This document shows, one piece after another, positions 51,898 through 61,903 of a DNA stretch of 64,000 nucleotides. The position numbers and the translations under genes were made by a program. The stretch's first letter is position 1, and each line of letters begins with the position of its first letter. This DNA comes from Paludibacteraceae bacterium (lineage in GTDB: Bacteria; Bacteroidota; Bacteroidia; Bacteroidales; Paludibacteraceae). The notes under the pieces are model-generated. The model did not search any database. It was not told where the DNA came from and saw nothing but the letters and a program-made list of their open reading frames with translations. The stretch spans positions 1-64,000 of the forward strand of contig JAGCWA010000049.1 in NCBI GenBank assembly GCA_017962085.1. The letters are read 5' to 3'.

Positions 51898-52731
51898 ATG
51901 AAAATCAAGTCTATTTTAATGACAGCCTTCGTTGGCGTGTTGTTGTGTTCATGTTCGTCTTACGAGAAAATTCCGTATTTCCAAGATGCGGACCGTGTCA
52001 AAGGTATCAATATCTCAGCGGTACAGGAGATTACGCTTCGCCCGAAGGATAGGATTTCCATCGTGGTGAACTGTAAGGATCCGCAGCTCTCCGCTTTGTT
52101 CAACCTCCCATATGTTACGCAGCGTGTGGTTGCCACAGGTGCCCGTAACACATTGTTTGGCGAGGAGACGGGGGCTGTTTCTGGATATACCGTGGATAGC
52201 GAGGGTAACATCGACTTCCCTACCATTGGTAAACTGAATGTGGCGGGCTTGACCCGTAGCGAATTGAGCACCCTGATTAAGGATGAAATCGAGTCGAGGA
52301 ACCAGGCGAAAGATCCGGTTGTCACGGTAGACTTCCTCAATTTGAGTTTTACGGTTATGGGGGAGGTGGCCAACCCGGGCATTTATAGAATCTACAAGGA
52401 TAACATTACTTTGATTGAGGCCATCAGTAGTGCAGGAGACTTGACCATACAAGGAAAACGAGACAATGTGCTTGTCATGCGTATGGAAGAGGGTAAGCAG
52501 AAGTCTTACCGTGTCAATCTAACCTCTTTGCAGAATGTGGTTCAATCTCCTATCTTCTACTTGCAGCAAGACGACATCGTCTATGTGGAGCCAAATAAGA
52601 TGAAGGTTAAACAATCCACCGTTAATGGAAACAACGTCAGATCCACCTCATTCTGGATCTCATTGTCTTCATTGGCCACCACAGTTGTCGCCATTGTGTT
52701 GAACAACAATAAGAAGAAAAATAATGATTAA
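51898..52731 (+). CDS. Wza-like polysaccharide export lipoprotein
   Basis: This is the outer membrane polysaccharide export channel component. The 277-residue protein has a lipoprotein signal with lipobox (LLCSCSS), then the poly-export domain (ITLRPKDRISIVVNCKDP), the SLBB-type region (VMGEVANPGIYRIYKDNITLIEAISSAGD) and an acidic/hydrophobic C-terminal helix (WISLSSLATTVVAIVL) that probably crosses the outer membrane. It precedes the Wzc-like kinase by 44 bp. Confidence 0.94.
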   Translation: MKIKSILMTAFVGVLLCSCSSYEKIPYFQDADRVKGINISAVQEITLRPKDRISIVVNCKDPQLSALFNLPYVTQRVVATGARNTLFGEETGAVSGYTVDSEGNIDFPTIGKLNVAGLTRSELSTLIKDEIESRNQAKDPVVTVDFLNLSFTVMGEVANPGIYRIYKDNITLIEAISSAGDLTIQGKRDNVLVMRMEEGKQKSYRVNLTSLQNVVQSPIFYLQQDDIVYVEPNKMKVKQSTVNGNNVRSTSFWISLSSLATTVVAIVLNNNKKKNND

Positions 52732-52775
52732 TAGTGTTTCGAATATAAATAGTAACAAAGAATAATAAAAATTTT

Positions 52776-55172
52776 ATGGAAGAAAACAAGAAAAACGGAG
52801 GTCAAACGGAGGATTTCATCGAACTCGGTGAGTTGATCCTGATGTGTGTCCGGAAGTGGCATTGGTTTGCCGTATCCTTTGCCATTGTATTGGCTTTGGC
52901 CATTCTTTACATTTTGAAGACCCCGGAGTCCTACACACGGACGGCGGAGGTGCAGATCAAGTCGGAAGCGAAGAACGGACCAAGTATGAACATTCAAAAT
53001 GCGTTCAACGACATGGGGGGTATGTTTGCCATGAACACGAATGTCAACAACGAGTTGCGCGCATTGCTCTCCTCTGACGTTATGTTCGAGGTGGTTAGAC
53101 GTTTGAATTTGGACGTGAACTACACGATTGACGGAAATTTCCACGATGTGGTGTTGTATGGATCGAATCTGCCTGTCACCGTCTCTTTCGTTGATTTGAC
53201 GGATTACGATAATGTGTTATGTGATGTTTCCTTGGGCGATTCCGTCGCATCAAAGGACTACGTGAAGATCGACAACATCGCATACACGTTGAATGGCGAG
53301 GTCATAGAAGTGCATGAGCCTGCGATGGCTTCTTTAGGCGATACGATCAATACTGCCATCGGACGTTTGGTCGTTCAACGTAACTTGCGATACACGGGCA
53401 ATGAAATCAACAGTTTGCATGTTACCCGCACCAACATGTTCTCTTCTCAGGAAAACTGGTCAGGTGCCTTGAACGTGACGCAGGATGACGATAAGGCGGA
53501 CATCATCACCTTGGAGGTGAAGGATGTTTCCATTCAGCGTGCCGACGATATCTTGGATATGTTGATCAAGGTCTACAACGAGAACTGGATCAAGGATAAG
53601 AACCAGATTGCTGACGGTACGTCCATGTTCATCAACGAACGTCTGAACATCATCGAGAATGAGCTTTCTTCCGTGGATAATGATATTTCTTCCTACAAGA
53701 GTAAGAACCTCTTGCCTGACGTGAAGGCTGTGGCTGAAATGTATATGCAGGAGAATGCCAACATCTCCAACCAATTGCGTGATTTGAATGCGCAATTGTA
53801 TATGACCAACTACATCAGGGATTACCTCTCTGTGCAGAAGAATCAGACGAAGGTGTTGCCTGTGAGCTCCGGTTTGCAGAACGCCAACATCGAGTCGCAG
53901 ATCTCCGAATATAACGACAAATTGCTGCAAAGGAACCGTTTGGAGTCGAACAGTAGTTCCGAAAACGACCTTGTGAAGCAGATGGATATCGATTTGGGGT
54001 CTATGCGTAGTGCTATCTTGGTCTCCATTGACAACCAAATCGCAGCCATCGACAACCAAATCCGCAACTTGAAGCATAGTGAGAGACAAGCATTGTCCCG
54101 CATTTCATCCAACCCTAAGCAGGCTGAGATGTTGTTGTCCGCTGAGCGTCAGCAAGCGGTCAAGGAGGCCCTCTACCTCTTCTTGCTCCAGAAACGTGAG
54201 GAAAATGAGTTGTCGCAGTCGTTTACTGCCTATAACACCCGTGTGATCAAACGTCCTGGTGGTAGTATGCGTCCTGATGCGCCTAAGAAACGTAACATTC
54301 TTTTGGTGGCTTTCGCCATCGGTTTGATTGTGCCTCTTTCTCTCATTTACATCAAGGAGACGTTGAACACGACCCTCCGCGGGAAGAAGGATTTGGAACA
54401 TGTTCCTGTACCGTTGTTGGGCGAGATTCCTTTGTCCAAGCAGCCTAAGAAATGGTGGCAGTTCTGGCGTAAGGAACAGAAAGTGCAGGATGCCGTGGTT
54501 GAACACGGTAATAGAAACGCTATCAACGAGGCTTTCCGTATCTTGCGTACCAACTTGGAGTTCATGGTGAAGAAAGACAGCAATGTGTTGCTCTTCACTT
54601 CCTATAACGCTGGTAGCGGTAAGAGTTTCCTCTGTGTGAATACGGCTTTGAGTTTGGCGATTAAGGAGAAGAAAGTGCTCGTGATCGACGGTGATATGCG
54701 CCACGCCTCTCTCTCCAAATGGGCGAACAGTCCGAACATCGGTCTGAGCACTTACCTCAGCGGTAAGGTGAATACCATCGAAGAGGTGATGGTGAAGAAT
54801 GTGGACGGTAATGTTGGCTTGGATATGGTTCCGGTCGGCACTATTCCACCGAATCCGTCAGAGTTGATCGGTAATGGTTTGTTGGGTGAGTCAATCAACA
54901 GATTGAAAACGCAATATGACTATGTCTTCATCGATTGTCCTCCAATTGATATCGTGGCGGATGCCCAGATCGTTGAGAACTATGCCGACAGAACGTTGTT
55001 CGTCGTACGTACAGGTTTGTTGGAGCGTTCAATGCTTGAAGACCTCACCGCATTGTACAACGAGAACAGATTCAAGAATATGACTCTGATCCTGAACGGT
55101 ACTCCAATGGAGAAAGGCAAGTACAGCTATCGTCACGGATATTACAACAGTGATTATTATTCCTATAGTTGA
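52776..55172 (+). CDS. Wzc-like bacterial tyrosine kinase, chain length regulator
   Basis: The Wzz domain, bounded by two transmembrane helices, occupies the first ~540 residues with a long coiled-coil centre. The kinase domain holds Walker A (AGSGKS, Lys616), the second Walker motif VLVIDGDMR and YVFIDCPPIDIVADAQ. The C-terminus is a tyrosine cluster with seven Tyr (783-797), the autophosphorylation site. The kinase acts with the exporter to control chain length. The PHP phosphatase follows 56 bp later. Confidence 0.96.
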   Translation: MEENKKNGGQTEDFIELGELILMCVRKWHWFAVSFAIVLALAILYILKTPESYTRTAEVQIKSEAKNGPSMNIQNAFNDMGGMFAMNTNVNNELRALLSSDVMFEVVRRLNLDVNYTIDGNFHDVVLYGSNLPVTVSFVDLTDYDNVLCDVSLGDSVASKDYVKIDNIAYTLNGEVIEVHEPAMASLGDTINTAIGRLVVQRNLRYTGNEINSLHVTRTNMFSSQENWSGALNVTQDDDKADIITLEVKDVSIQRADDILDMLIKVYNENWIKDKNQIADGTSMFINERLNIIENELSSVDNDISSYKSKNLLPDVKAVAEMYMQENANISNQLRDLNAQLYMTNYIRDYLSVQKNQTKVLPVSSGLQNANIESQISEYNDKLLQRNRLESNSSSENDLVKQMDIDLGSMRSAILVSIDNQIAAIDNQIRNLKHSERQALSRISSNPKQAEMLLSAERQQAVKEALYLFLLQKREENELSQSFTAYNTRVIKRPGGSMRPDAPKKRNILLVAFAIGLIVPLSLIYIKETLNTTLRGKKDLEHVPVPLLGEIPLSKQPKKWWQFWRKEQKVQDAVVEHGNRNAINEAFRILRTNLEFMVKKDSNVLLFTSYNAGSGKSFLCVNTALSLAIKEKKVLVIDGDMRHASLSKWANSPNIGLSTYLSGKVNTIEEVMVKNVDGNVGLDMVPVGTIPPNPSELIGNGLLGESINRLKTQYDYVFIDCPPIDIVADAQIVENYADRTLFVVRTGLLERSMLEDLTALYNENRFKNMTLILNGTPMEKGKYSYRHGYYNSDYYSYS

Positions 55173-55228
55173 TAGGGTAGGATAAGGGACAGGCGCATCT
55201 TCTATGACCATAGAGGATGTGCCTTTAA

Positions 55229-55951
55229 ATGAATAATGTCAAAATGTCTTTGTTCGGATTTTTATCTAAAAGTGTTACGCTGTCGGAGTCTTGTGTATGC
55301 AAGGGTATGGTCGACTGCCATTCACACTTGATTCCTGGCGTGGACGACGGAATCCAAAAGATTGAGGATTCTCTCGCCGTGCTCGATTTGTACGAGAAGC
55401 TGGGTATGAGAGAGTTATATTGCACCCCCCACATCATGGAGGATTTCCCGAATTCGTCGGAGAAGTTGAAAGATCGTTTCGCTCAGTTGTGCGACGCATA
55501 CAAGGGTAGTATCAAACTGCATCTTTCAGCGGAGTATATGATAGACAATCTTTTGCTCCAACGTTTGACGGAAAAGGATCTGTTGCCTCATGGTGTGAAT
55601 GGAGACCATCTGTTGATCGAGACCTCCTATTATTCTTCTCCTGGCTATTTTGACGAGGTGGTGGAGAAAGTGAGGTCGATAGGCCTTTGGCCCATGTTGG
55701 CTCATCCGGAACGTTATAACTATATGGAAAAGGATCGATACGAGGAGTTGAAATCCCAGGGGGTAAAATTCCAACTGAATCTTCCAGCATTATTGGGACG
55801 TTACGGTGACGATGTGAAGAAAAAGGCTAGTATGCTCCTAAGTAAGGGCATGTATGACTTCATCGGCACGGACGTCCATCGTTTCGAGCCGGACTTGGGG
55901 CAACGGAAAATAAGGAAGAGCGATGTGGAACATCTGATGAGGATGAAATGA
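55229..55951 (+). CDS. CpsB/YwqE-type tyrosine phosphatase (PHP)
   Basis: This manganese-dependent phosphatase dephosphorylates the tyrosine cluster of the kinase. The metal-binding motifs of the PHP superfamily are seen: DCHSHLIPGVDDG, CTPHIM, LAHPERYN and GTDVHR. The length (240 residues) fits CpsB. It pairs a Gram-positive-type phosphatase with a Wzc-type kinase, which is usual in Bacteroidetes. An ATG at 55244 is an alternative start. Confidence 0.93.
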   Translation: MNNVKMSLFGFLSKSVTLSESCVCKGMVDCHSHLIPGVDDGIQKIEDSLAVLDLYEKLGMRELYCTPHIMEDFPNSSEKLKDRFAQLCDAYKGSIKLHLSAEYMIDNLLLQRLTEKDLLPHGVNGDHLLIETSYYSSPGYFDEVVEKVRSIGLWPMLAHPERYNYMEKDRYEELKSQGVKFQLNLPALLGRYGDDVKKKASMLLSKGMYDFIGTDVHRFEPDLGQRKIRKSDVEHLMRMK

Positions 55952-55998
55952 CATGTCATTGTGGTTGTCCACGTTATAGAATTCATTTGAAATAGAGT

Positions 55999-57108
55999 AT
56001 GGATAATAGTATGATTACCGTCACGTCGCCGTTGCTCCCTGACTTGGACGAGTTCTACGGGATGTTGAAGGAAATATGGAATTCAAAGTATATCACCAAT
56101 AACGGTTCTTTCCATAAACAATTGGAAAAAGAGTTGGCCTCCTACCTGAAGGTGCCTTACGTAAGTTTGTTCACGAATGGAACATTGCCGCTCATCACCG
56201 CATTGCAGGCTCTTCGAGTGACTGGTGAGGTGATCACGACTCCCTATAGTTTCGTCGCGACTACACACGCATTATGGTGGAACGGTATAAAGCCGGTTTT
56301 TGTGGATGTGGACCTTAAAACGGGTAATTTGGACCCAGATAAGATTGAAGCCGCCATTACACCGAAAACTACAGCCATTATGCCGGTTCATGTATACGGT
56401 AAACCGTGCGACACGAAAAAAATTCAGGAAATCGCAGACCGCTACGGATTGAAAGTCATCTATGATGCCGCACACGCATTTGGTGTCGAGGTGAACGGAG
56501 AGAGTGTGCTCAATGCCGGAGACATGTCCACGCTTTCGTTCCATGCCACGAAGGTATACAACACCATTGAGGGCGGTGCGATGGTAATGCATGATGAAAA
56601 GACAAAGCAGCGCATCGACTATTTGAAGAACTTCGGTTTCGCCGGCGAGACGACCGTCGTAGGTCCGGGCATCAATTCCAAGATGGATGAGGTGCGAGCC
56701 GCCTATGGTATCCTAAACCTCCGTCAGGTGGACGAGTCGATTGCGGCGAGAAGGGAAGTGGCGGTCGCATACCGTAATGCTTTGCGTTCTGTCGATGGCG
56801 TTTCATTCTTCGATGATATGCCGGGAGTCAAGCATAACTACTCCTATTTCCCTATCTTTATTGATGAAAGGAAATACGGAATGAGTCGAGATGACTTGTA
56901 CATGAAGATGCGGGAAGCGAAGGTTTTGGGCAGGCGCTACTTCTATCCGTTGATTTCAGAATTCTCCACTTACCGTGGATTAGAGTCAGCCGACCCAAAT
57001 AACCTGCCGAATGCGCATAAAATGGCCAATACGGTCATCTGTCTGCCGATGCACCACACGCTTTCGAAGGAAGATATAAATCGAGTCTTAGATCAAATCG
57101 TTAAGTGA
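55999..57108 (+). CDS. DegT/DnrJ/EryC1/StrS-family sugar aminotransferase (VioA/FdtB-like)
   Basis: The PLP enzyme converts a nucleotide-bound keto sugar to an aminosugar. The 369-residue protein shows SLFTNGTLPLITALQAL, TTPYSFVATTHALWWNGIKPVFVDVD and the Lys-bearing motif LSFHATKVYNTIEGG, plus DAAHAFGVEV. Its N-terminus resembles VioA-type enzymes that make dTDP-4-amino-4,6-dideoxyglucose, though this is a guess from residue patterns. The sugar nucleotide dehydratase it would need is not seen in the window. Confidence 0.9.
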   Translation: MDNSMITVTSPLLPDLDEFYGMLKEIWNSKYITNNGSFHKQLEKELASYLKVPYVSLFTNGTLPLITALQALRVTGEVITTPYSFVATTHALWWNGIKPVFVDVDLKTGNLDPDKIEAAITPKTTAIMPVHVYGKPCDTKKIQEIADRYGLKVIYDAAHAFGVEVNGESVLNAGDMSTLSFHATKVYNTIEGGAMVMHDEKTKQRIDYLKNFGFAGETTVVGPGINSKMDEVRAAYGILNLRQVDESIAARREVAVAYRNALRSVDGVSFFDDMPGVKHNYSYFPIFIDERKYGMSRDDLYMKMREAKVLGRRYFYPLISEFSTYRGLESADPNNLPNAHKMANTVICLPMHHTLSKEDINRVLDQIVK

Positions 57109-57159
57109 GAACCTTGGAACATTACAATGTTCTAATGAAATAAATATTTAAAACAAGAC

Positions 57160-57885
57160 ATGATACTAGCATGCAATCAACCGTATTTTATTCCTTACAT
57201 CGGATACTGGCAATTGATTAATTGCGCTGATGTGTTTGTGATAGGGGATGATTACGCTTACATCAATCGGGGATGGGTGAACAGAAATCGCATCTTGAAC
57301 CAGAATGAACCTATGTATTTTGGATTGTCGTTGGTTAAGGCCAGCCAAAACAAATACATAAATGAAATTACTCTTGCGGATATGAATTTCGACAAGTTGT
57401 TGAAGACCATATCCTACAATTACTGCAAAAGTCCTAATTTTCAGGAGGGGTTTGACCTGCTGAAGAGAATCTTTGAATGTAAGGATTCTAACTTGGCATA
57501 TTTCCTTGGCAATTCCATGGAGGTGGTTTGTGATTATCTGAATATAAAGACTCGTTTGTGCTATTCCTCATCGTTCCCAGAGAACAATCTGTTGAAGAGG
57601 GAGTTCCGCATCTACGATTTCTGCGAGAAGACAGGGGCGGACACTTACATCAATTCGATTGGTGGCACCGCCTTGTATGATTTCGACGAGTTCAGGAAAC
57701 GGAACTTGACGCTGAAGTTCATCAAATCCAACGAGGTAACATATAAGCAATTCAACAACGAATTTGTGCCTTGGCTTTCTATTCTTGATGTCATCATGTT
57801 TAACTCGAAGGATGAGGTGATCCGTATGTTGAATGAATATAAATTGATTGATAATAAAAACGATATACCAGTCGCTCACGTGTGA
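57160..57885 (+). CDS. WbqC-family protein
   Basis: The WbqC-like family is common in O-antigen and capsule loci and has no proven activity. The 241-residue protein shows the N-terminal family layout (CNQPYFIPYIGYWQLINCADVFVIGDDYAYINRGWVNRNRI in parts), LKREFRIYDFCEKTGADTYINSIGG and LSILDVIMFNS near the end. Its position between the aminotransferase and the glycosyltransferase genes suggests that it acts on the same sugar, which is inference. Confidence 0.9.
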   Translation: MILACNQPYFIPYIGYWQLINCADVFVIGDDYAYINRGWVNRNRILNQNEPMYFGLSLVKASQNKYINEITLADMNFDKLLKTISYNYCKSPNFQEGFDLLKRIFECKDSNLAYFLGNSMEVVCDYLNIKTRLCYSSSFPENNLLKREFRIYDFCEKTGADTYINSIGGTALYDFDEFRKRNLTLKFIKSNEVTYKQFNNEFVPWLSILDVIMFNSKDEVIRMLNEYKLIDNKNDIPVAHV

Positions 57886-57944
57886 AACGGACAATGGCAC
57901 ATCACCTTGTTGCCTGGCTGAAATTGGTTCTTTTATAAGGATTT

Positions 57945-59009
57945 ATGGAGAATAATAAAGACATCTACTTCGCACCCGTGTTGATTCCGACGTTGTGTCG
58001 GTCGAAACACTTCATCAGATTGATGGAGAGTCTGAAGCGTAATACATGGGCTAAATATACGGATGTGTATGTCGGTTTGGACTATCCTCCGTCAGAGAAA
58101 TATCGACAGGGCTGGCAAGAGATATGCGACTATGTGGACAATGGTGATTTCTCTTGTTTCGCCAAGTTCGTAGTGTTCAAACGTACAGAGAACTATGGTA
58201 GCGCGAGGAACTCCTCCCATTTGATAGAATATGCCTACGAGCACTATCCATGTTGGATTCGTACGGATGATGACGTGGAGTTTTCTCCGAACTTTCTGGA
58301 GTTTGAGGACAGGTGTCTTTGGGAGTATCGGAATGATCCGGACGTGATGTTTGTGTCGGGTTACTCCTATCCAGTCAAATGGAAGTCCAACGAGGGTGCC
58401 ACCTGCTTCAAACAAAACTTCACGCTATCCGCATGGGGACTAGGCTTTTGGGCTTCCAAGAAGGAGATATATTCTTCTTATATCAAGTCCGGGGAGATGT
58501 TGAGGGATGCGGGAACCATTGTGAAGAAGGGATATTATCAGCGGATGATTGACTCATGTTTCCGTGATTATTTTTCATCTGTCCTTTCCTATGGTAGCCA
58601 GACTTCATTGTTTTTGATTTGTTCCGATGTGGCGCTTAGGGCATATCTGGCGTGCCAAAACAAATATTGTATTACGCCAGTCATCTCTAAAGCCAGGAAC
58701 TACGGCTTTGACGGGTCAGGTGAATATTGCACTGCGATAGAGGGGAATGGAGAGCATGCGCTCGACTACAATTATTCCTCTCAAGAGATTGACACTTCCA
58801 CGGAATTCAGGTTCGAACCAGACGATTCGCTCCGTTATATGGAGGAAAATAAGCAAGCCTTGAATGCGTTCGATTATCGTTCGCCAGAGGAAATGAAGCT
58901 TGCGAACCATAATTTTCGGTTGATCAATCGTTATGGGTTGACGTTGGCCAAAGCTATTCATGGCGTGGAGACTTTCTTGGAAAACAAACTACACCTATGT
59001 AAGTCATGA
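57945..59009 (+). CDS. Glycosyltransferase (GT-A-like)
   Basis: The protein has 354 residues with an N-terminal glycosyltransferase-like start (APVLIPTLCRSKHFIRLMESL), a DDD motif (IRTDDDVEFSPNFLE) of the DXD type that binds the metal-nucleotide sugar, and SGYSYPVKWKSNEGA. No specific GT family can be set with confidence. Its stop overlaps the next glycosyltransferase start by 4 bp, so they are translationally coupled. Confidence 0.8.
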   Translation: MENNKDIYFAPVLIPTLCRSKHFIRLMESLKRNTWAKYTDVYVGLDYPPSEKYRQGWQEICDYVDNGDFSCFAKFVVFKRTENYGSARNSSHLIEYAYEHYPCWIRTDDDVEFSPNFLEFEDRCLWEYRNDPDVMFVSGYSYPVKWKSNEGATCFKQNFTLSAWGLGFWASKKEIYSSYIKSGEMLRDAGTIVKKGYYQRMIDSCFRDYFSSVLSYGSQTSLFLICSDVALRAYLACQNKYCITPVISKARNYGFDGSGEYCTAIEGNGEHALDYNYSSQEIDTSTEFRFEPDDSLRYMEENKQALNAFDYRSPEEMKLANHNFRLINRYGLTLAKAIHGVETFLENKLHLCKS

Positions 59010-59806
59010 TTCCTAAGGTCATACATTATTGTTGGTTTGGTCATAACCCGATGCCGGAGCTGGCGGTTCGTTGCATCGAGTCGTGGCGGAAGTTTCTCCC
59101 AGACTATGAAATCAAGGCTTGGAACGAGGAGAATTTCGACGTGAATATGGTTCCTTATACGAAGGAAGCCTATGCGCAGAAAAAATATGCCTTCGTGAGC
59201 GATTACGCACGATTTTGGATTTTGTATAATTTCGGTGGATTGTATTTCGACACGGATGTCGAGATGATCAAGTCCTTGGATGAAGTTGTCGGCAAAGGCC
59301 CCTTTATGGGGTGCGAGCAGGATTATAAGCTTACACCTAATGGCACTATTGCGCAGGGGAACGGCGTCGCTGTCAATCCAGGATTAGGCATTGGGGCGGA
59401 AGCCGGATTGCCGCTTTACAAGGAGATCTTGGACAATTATGCCACATTCCAATTCCTGCATGCGGATGGTAGCCTGAATCTGAAGACTGTGGTGGCATAC
59501 ACTACGGAGCTTTTGACCACCAAAGGATTGGAAGTAAAAAACGAGACACAATGTGTGGAAGGGATATACATCTATCCGAAAGAGTATTTCGGGCCGAAGG
59601 ACTATCTGACCAACGAGGTGAATGTCACGGTAAACACATTGACGATACACCATTACAACGCAAGTTGGAGGGATAGATCGATATGGAGCCGTATGTATGA
59701 GGGCTTCAAAAATGGATTTCTTCTGCGTTGCATGCCTGCCGGATTAGTGAACAAAATCCTGCAACTGAAGGAACGCAAAAGAGAAACGGGTTCGTATTTT
59801 AATTGA
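59006..59806 (+). CDS. GT32-type glycosyltransferase
   Basis: The N-terminus IPKVIHYCWFGHNPMPELAVRCIESW and the DXD block YARFWILYNFGGLYFDTDVEM fit the GT32/mannosyltransferase OCH1-like family. The protein has 266 residues and likely acts at the inner face of the membrane in repeat-unit assembly. It overlaps the preceding glycosyltransferase gene by 4 bp and is followed 10 bp later by the EpsG-like gene. Confidence 0.92.
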   Translation: MIPKVIHYCWFGHNPMPELAVRCIESWRKFLPDYEIKAWNEENFDVNMVPYTKEAYAQKKYAFVSDYARFWILYNFGGLYFDTDVEMIKSLDEVVGKGPFMGCEQDYKLTPNGTIAQGNGVAVNPGLGIGAEAGLPLYKEILDNYATFQFLHADGSLNLKTVVAYTTELLTTKGLEVKNETQCVEGIYIYPKEYFGPKDYLTNEVNVTVNTLTIHHYNASWRDRSIWSRMYEGFKNGFLLRCMPAGLVNKILQLKERKRETGSYFN

Positions 59807-59816
59807 TAAGCAACAT

Positions 59817-60932
59817 ATGTTTCTTGCCTATTACGTCTATAATGTATTGCTGGTGGTCCTGATGTTTCTGGCCTATCAGTATGCGATGACAAGCAAAAGA
59901 GGATATGCCTACATGATCATCGTCATCTTCACGCTGGTGATAGGTCTGCGATACCATGTGGGCGACGACTACCTCTCCTACAAGGCATTTTTCTCCAATC
60001 CGAAACTCTTCCCGAAGATGGAGTACGGGTTCACCAATATCTGTAAGTTCTTCCATCACATGGAGTTCCATTACAGTACGATATTCTTGTTGGTGGCATG
60101 TCTGGAGATCTATTTCTTTGTCAGGACATTCCAAAAATTCAAGTTCACTTTGCCGTGGGCTTTCTTCTTCTTGTTCACCACGCTTGAACTCTTCATTTGG
60201 AACAATGCCTTAAGGCAAAGTGTGGCCTTCTGTATATTCATGTACTCGATACGGTATATCCATGAACGGCGGCTCATACCATTCGCGATACTCATTGTTT
60301 TAGCTGGCTCCGTCCATAAAACCGCCTATCCGTTAGGCGTATTCTATTTCTTACTGAATCTGAAAGTGAAGGATGGCAAGGTGCTGCAATATTCGCTCTT
60401 TTTCGCCACTTTCGTCATGGGTGCGCTCCTGAAAGACTTCATATTCGCCAACTTGGGCACCTTCGCTGGCGTCATAGGTTTTGGCGAGACGACGAACAAC
60501 ATGGATTATCTGAAAACATTGGACTGGTCCAATAGCAAGAATTCCATGGGTATTGCCACTTTGATTTGGCTCACGCTCGACGTCATGGTTATATGGATGT
60601 ACGACAAACTAAAGAATATGTATAGCCATGTGGGGTTTGAACTCTATTATAAACTCTATTTCATAGGCATTCTCTTGCAGAATTGTATCGGTGGAACATA
60701 TCTGGACCGTGTGAACATGTACTTTCTGCCGTTCCGTATCGTCATCTATTCGTTCTTCATGTATGAGTTGGCGAAGAACAAGGATGTGTTGTTCAGAGTC
60801 CCAATCATCGTGTTCTGCACTTTGACCTATGCGCTTTGCATGTGGGCGGTCTTCAATCACGCGGCGACATGTTCCCCGTATGAGTTCGTTGATTTGAACA
60901 TCGTTCCGTCACAGCAGACATTCTTTGACTAA
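59817..60932 (+). CDS. EpsG-like polysaccharide polymerase
   Basis: This 371-residue membrane protein has about ten hydrophobic segments and the EpsG signature (VIGLRYHVGDDYLSYKAFF) in its first 60 residues, followed by an ETFIWN/ALRQSVAF-like region (FIWNNALRQSVAFCIFMYSIRYI). EpsG relatives are thought to polymerise the repeat unit, as Wzy does. It is the only polymerase candidate in the visible part of the locus. Confidence 0.88.
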   Translation: MFLAYYVYNVLLVVLMFLAYQYAMTSKRGYAYMIIVIFTLVIGLRYHVGDDYLSYKAFFSNPKLFPKMEYGFTNICKFFHHMEFHYSTIFLLVACLEIYFFVRTFQKFKFTLPWAFFFLFTTLELFIWNNALRQSVAFCIFMYSIRYIHERRLIPFAILIVLAGSVHKTAYPLGVFYFLLNLKVKDGKVLQYSLFFATFVMGALLKDFIFANLGTFAGVIGFGETTNNMDYLKTLDWSNSKNSMGIATLIWLTLDVMVIWMYDKLKNMYSHVGFELYYKLYFIGILLQNCIGGTYLDRVNMYFLPFRIVIYSFFMYELAKNKDVLFRVPIIVFCTLTYALCMWAVFNHAATCSPYEFVDLNIVPSQQTFFD

Positions 60933-60944
60933 CACCTATTTGCT

Positions 60945-61886
60945 ATGTTTCTCTCAATCATAATGCCTTCATATAATGTCGAACAATACATCGAGGATTG
61001 TTTGACAAGTTGTCTTCAACAAGAAATCGACAAGGCAGATTATGAGGTGATTGTAATCAATGATGGATCCAAGGATTCGACGTTGGATGTGGTGAACGCT
61101 TTCATCGAGAAACATCCGACGGCTCCCATACGTGTGGTCAGCCAAGAAAACAGTGGCTTGAGCGCCACTCGCAACAGAGGCGTCACTCTTGCCCAAGGAG
61201 ACTATGTGTGGTTTGTGGACAGTGACGATTGGATCGCAGAGAATTGTCTCAAGGAACTTTACGACAATGTCACTAAGCACAACCAACCTGATGTTGTGGT
61301 CTTGAACACAATCCTGAGAAAGGGGGGGGAGGATACGGTGATTGATAGGAATTTACCTTCTGATAAGGGGGATGGCAAGTATATTTACGACAATTCCTAT
61401 ATCTTCCCTTATAGCGGAGCCCCCTTTTACTTGTTCAAACGTAGTTTCTTGAATGATAACGATTTGTCGTTCAAAGAGGGGATATACTTTGAGGATTGCC
61501 TATTCACACCGTCGGCATTGAGCATGGCGAAACATTGTAGCTACTATTCGAAGCCAGTCTATATCTATAGATTGAGGGAGAATTCCATTACGACATCCTC
61601 CATCTCCGAGAAGAAACTCTATGACTCCATCACTGTGGCGGAAGAATTGATCAATAGGCTAGGGGATGGTCGTGTTTTATACAAGGATGTGATCAAAGAT
61701 GCGGCATGCAGGACCTACGAGGTTTTGTTCCGTTACTATATATTGAAGTCAGACAAGCCCACACAGAAGAAATTCCTTAAGCTTGTCAACTCCAACGATA
61801 ATTGGAAGTCATTGCTGGGTGATGTGCGTTTGAAGCATAAAATCTACTATCTCATCGCAAAAGTTTATTCAGCTTTCATGGGTTAA
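60945..61886 (+). CDS. GT2 family glycosyltransferase
   Basis: The protein has 313 residues with the GT2 fold: FLSIIMPSYNVEQYIEDCL, VIVINDGSKDST, SGLSATRNRGVTLAQGDYVWFVDSDDW. The DSDD is the metal-binding DXD motif. It lies 12 bp after the EpsG-like gene. Donor sugar and acceptor are not determined by sequence. Confidence 0.94.
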   Translation: MFLSIIMPSYNVEQYIEDCLTSCLQQEIDKADYEVIVINDGSKDSTLDVVNAFIEKHPTAPIRVVSQENSGLSATRNRGVTLAQGDYVWFVDSDDWIAENCLKELYDNVTKHNQPDVVVLNTILRKGGEDTVIDRNLPSDKGDGKYIYDNSYIFPYSGAPFYLFKRSFLNDNDLSFKEGIYFEDCLFTPSALSMAKHCSYYSKPVYIYRLRENSITTSSISEKKLYDSITVAEELINRLGDGRVLYKDVIKDAACRTYEVLFRYYILKSDKPTQKKFLKLVNSNDNWKSLLGDVRLKHKIYYLIAKVYSAFMG

Positions 61887-61903
61887 AAAAGTGATTTTAT
61901 CGA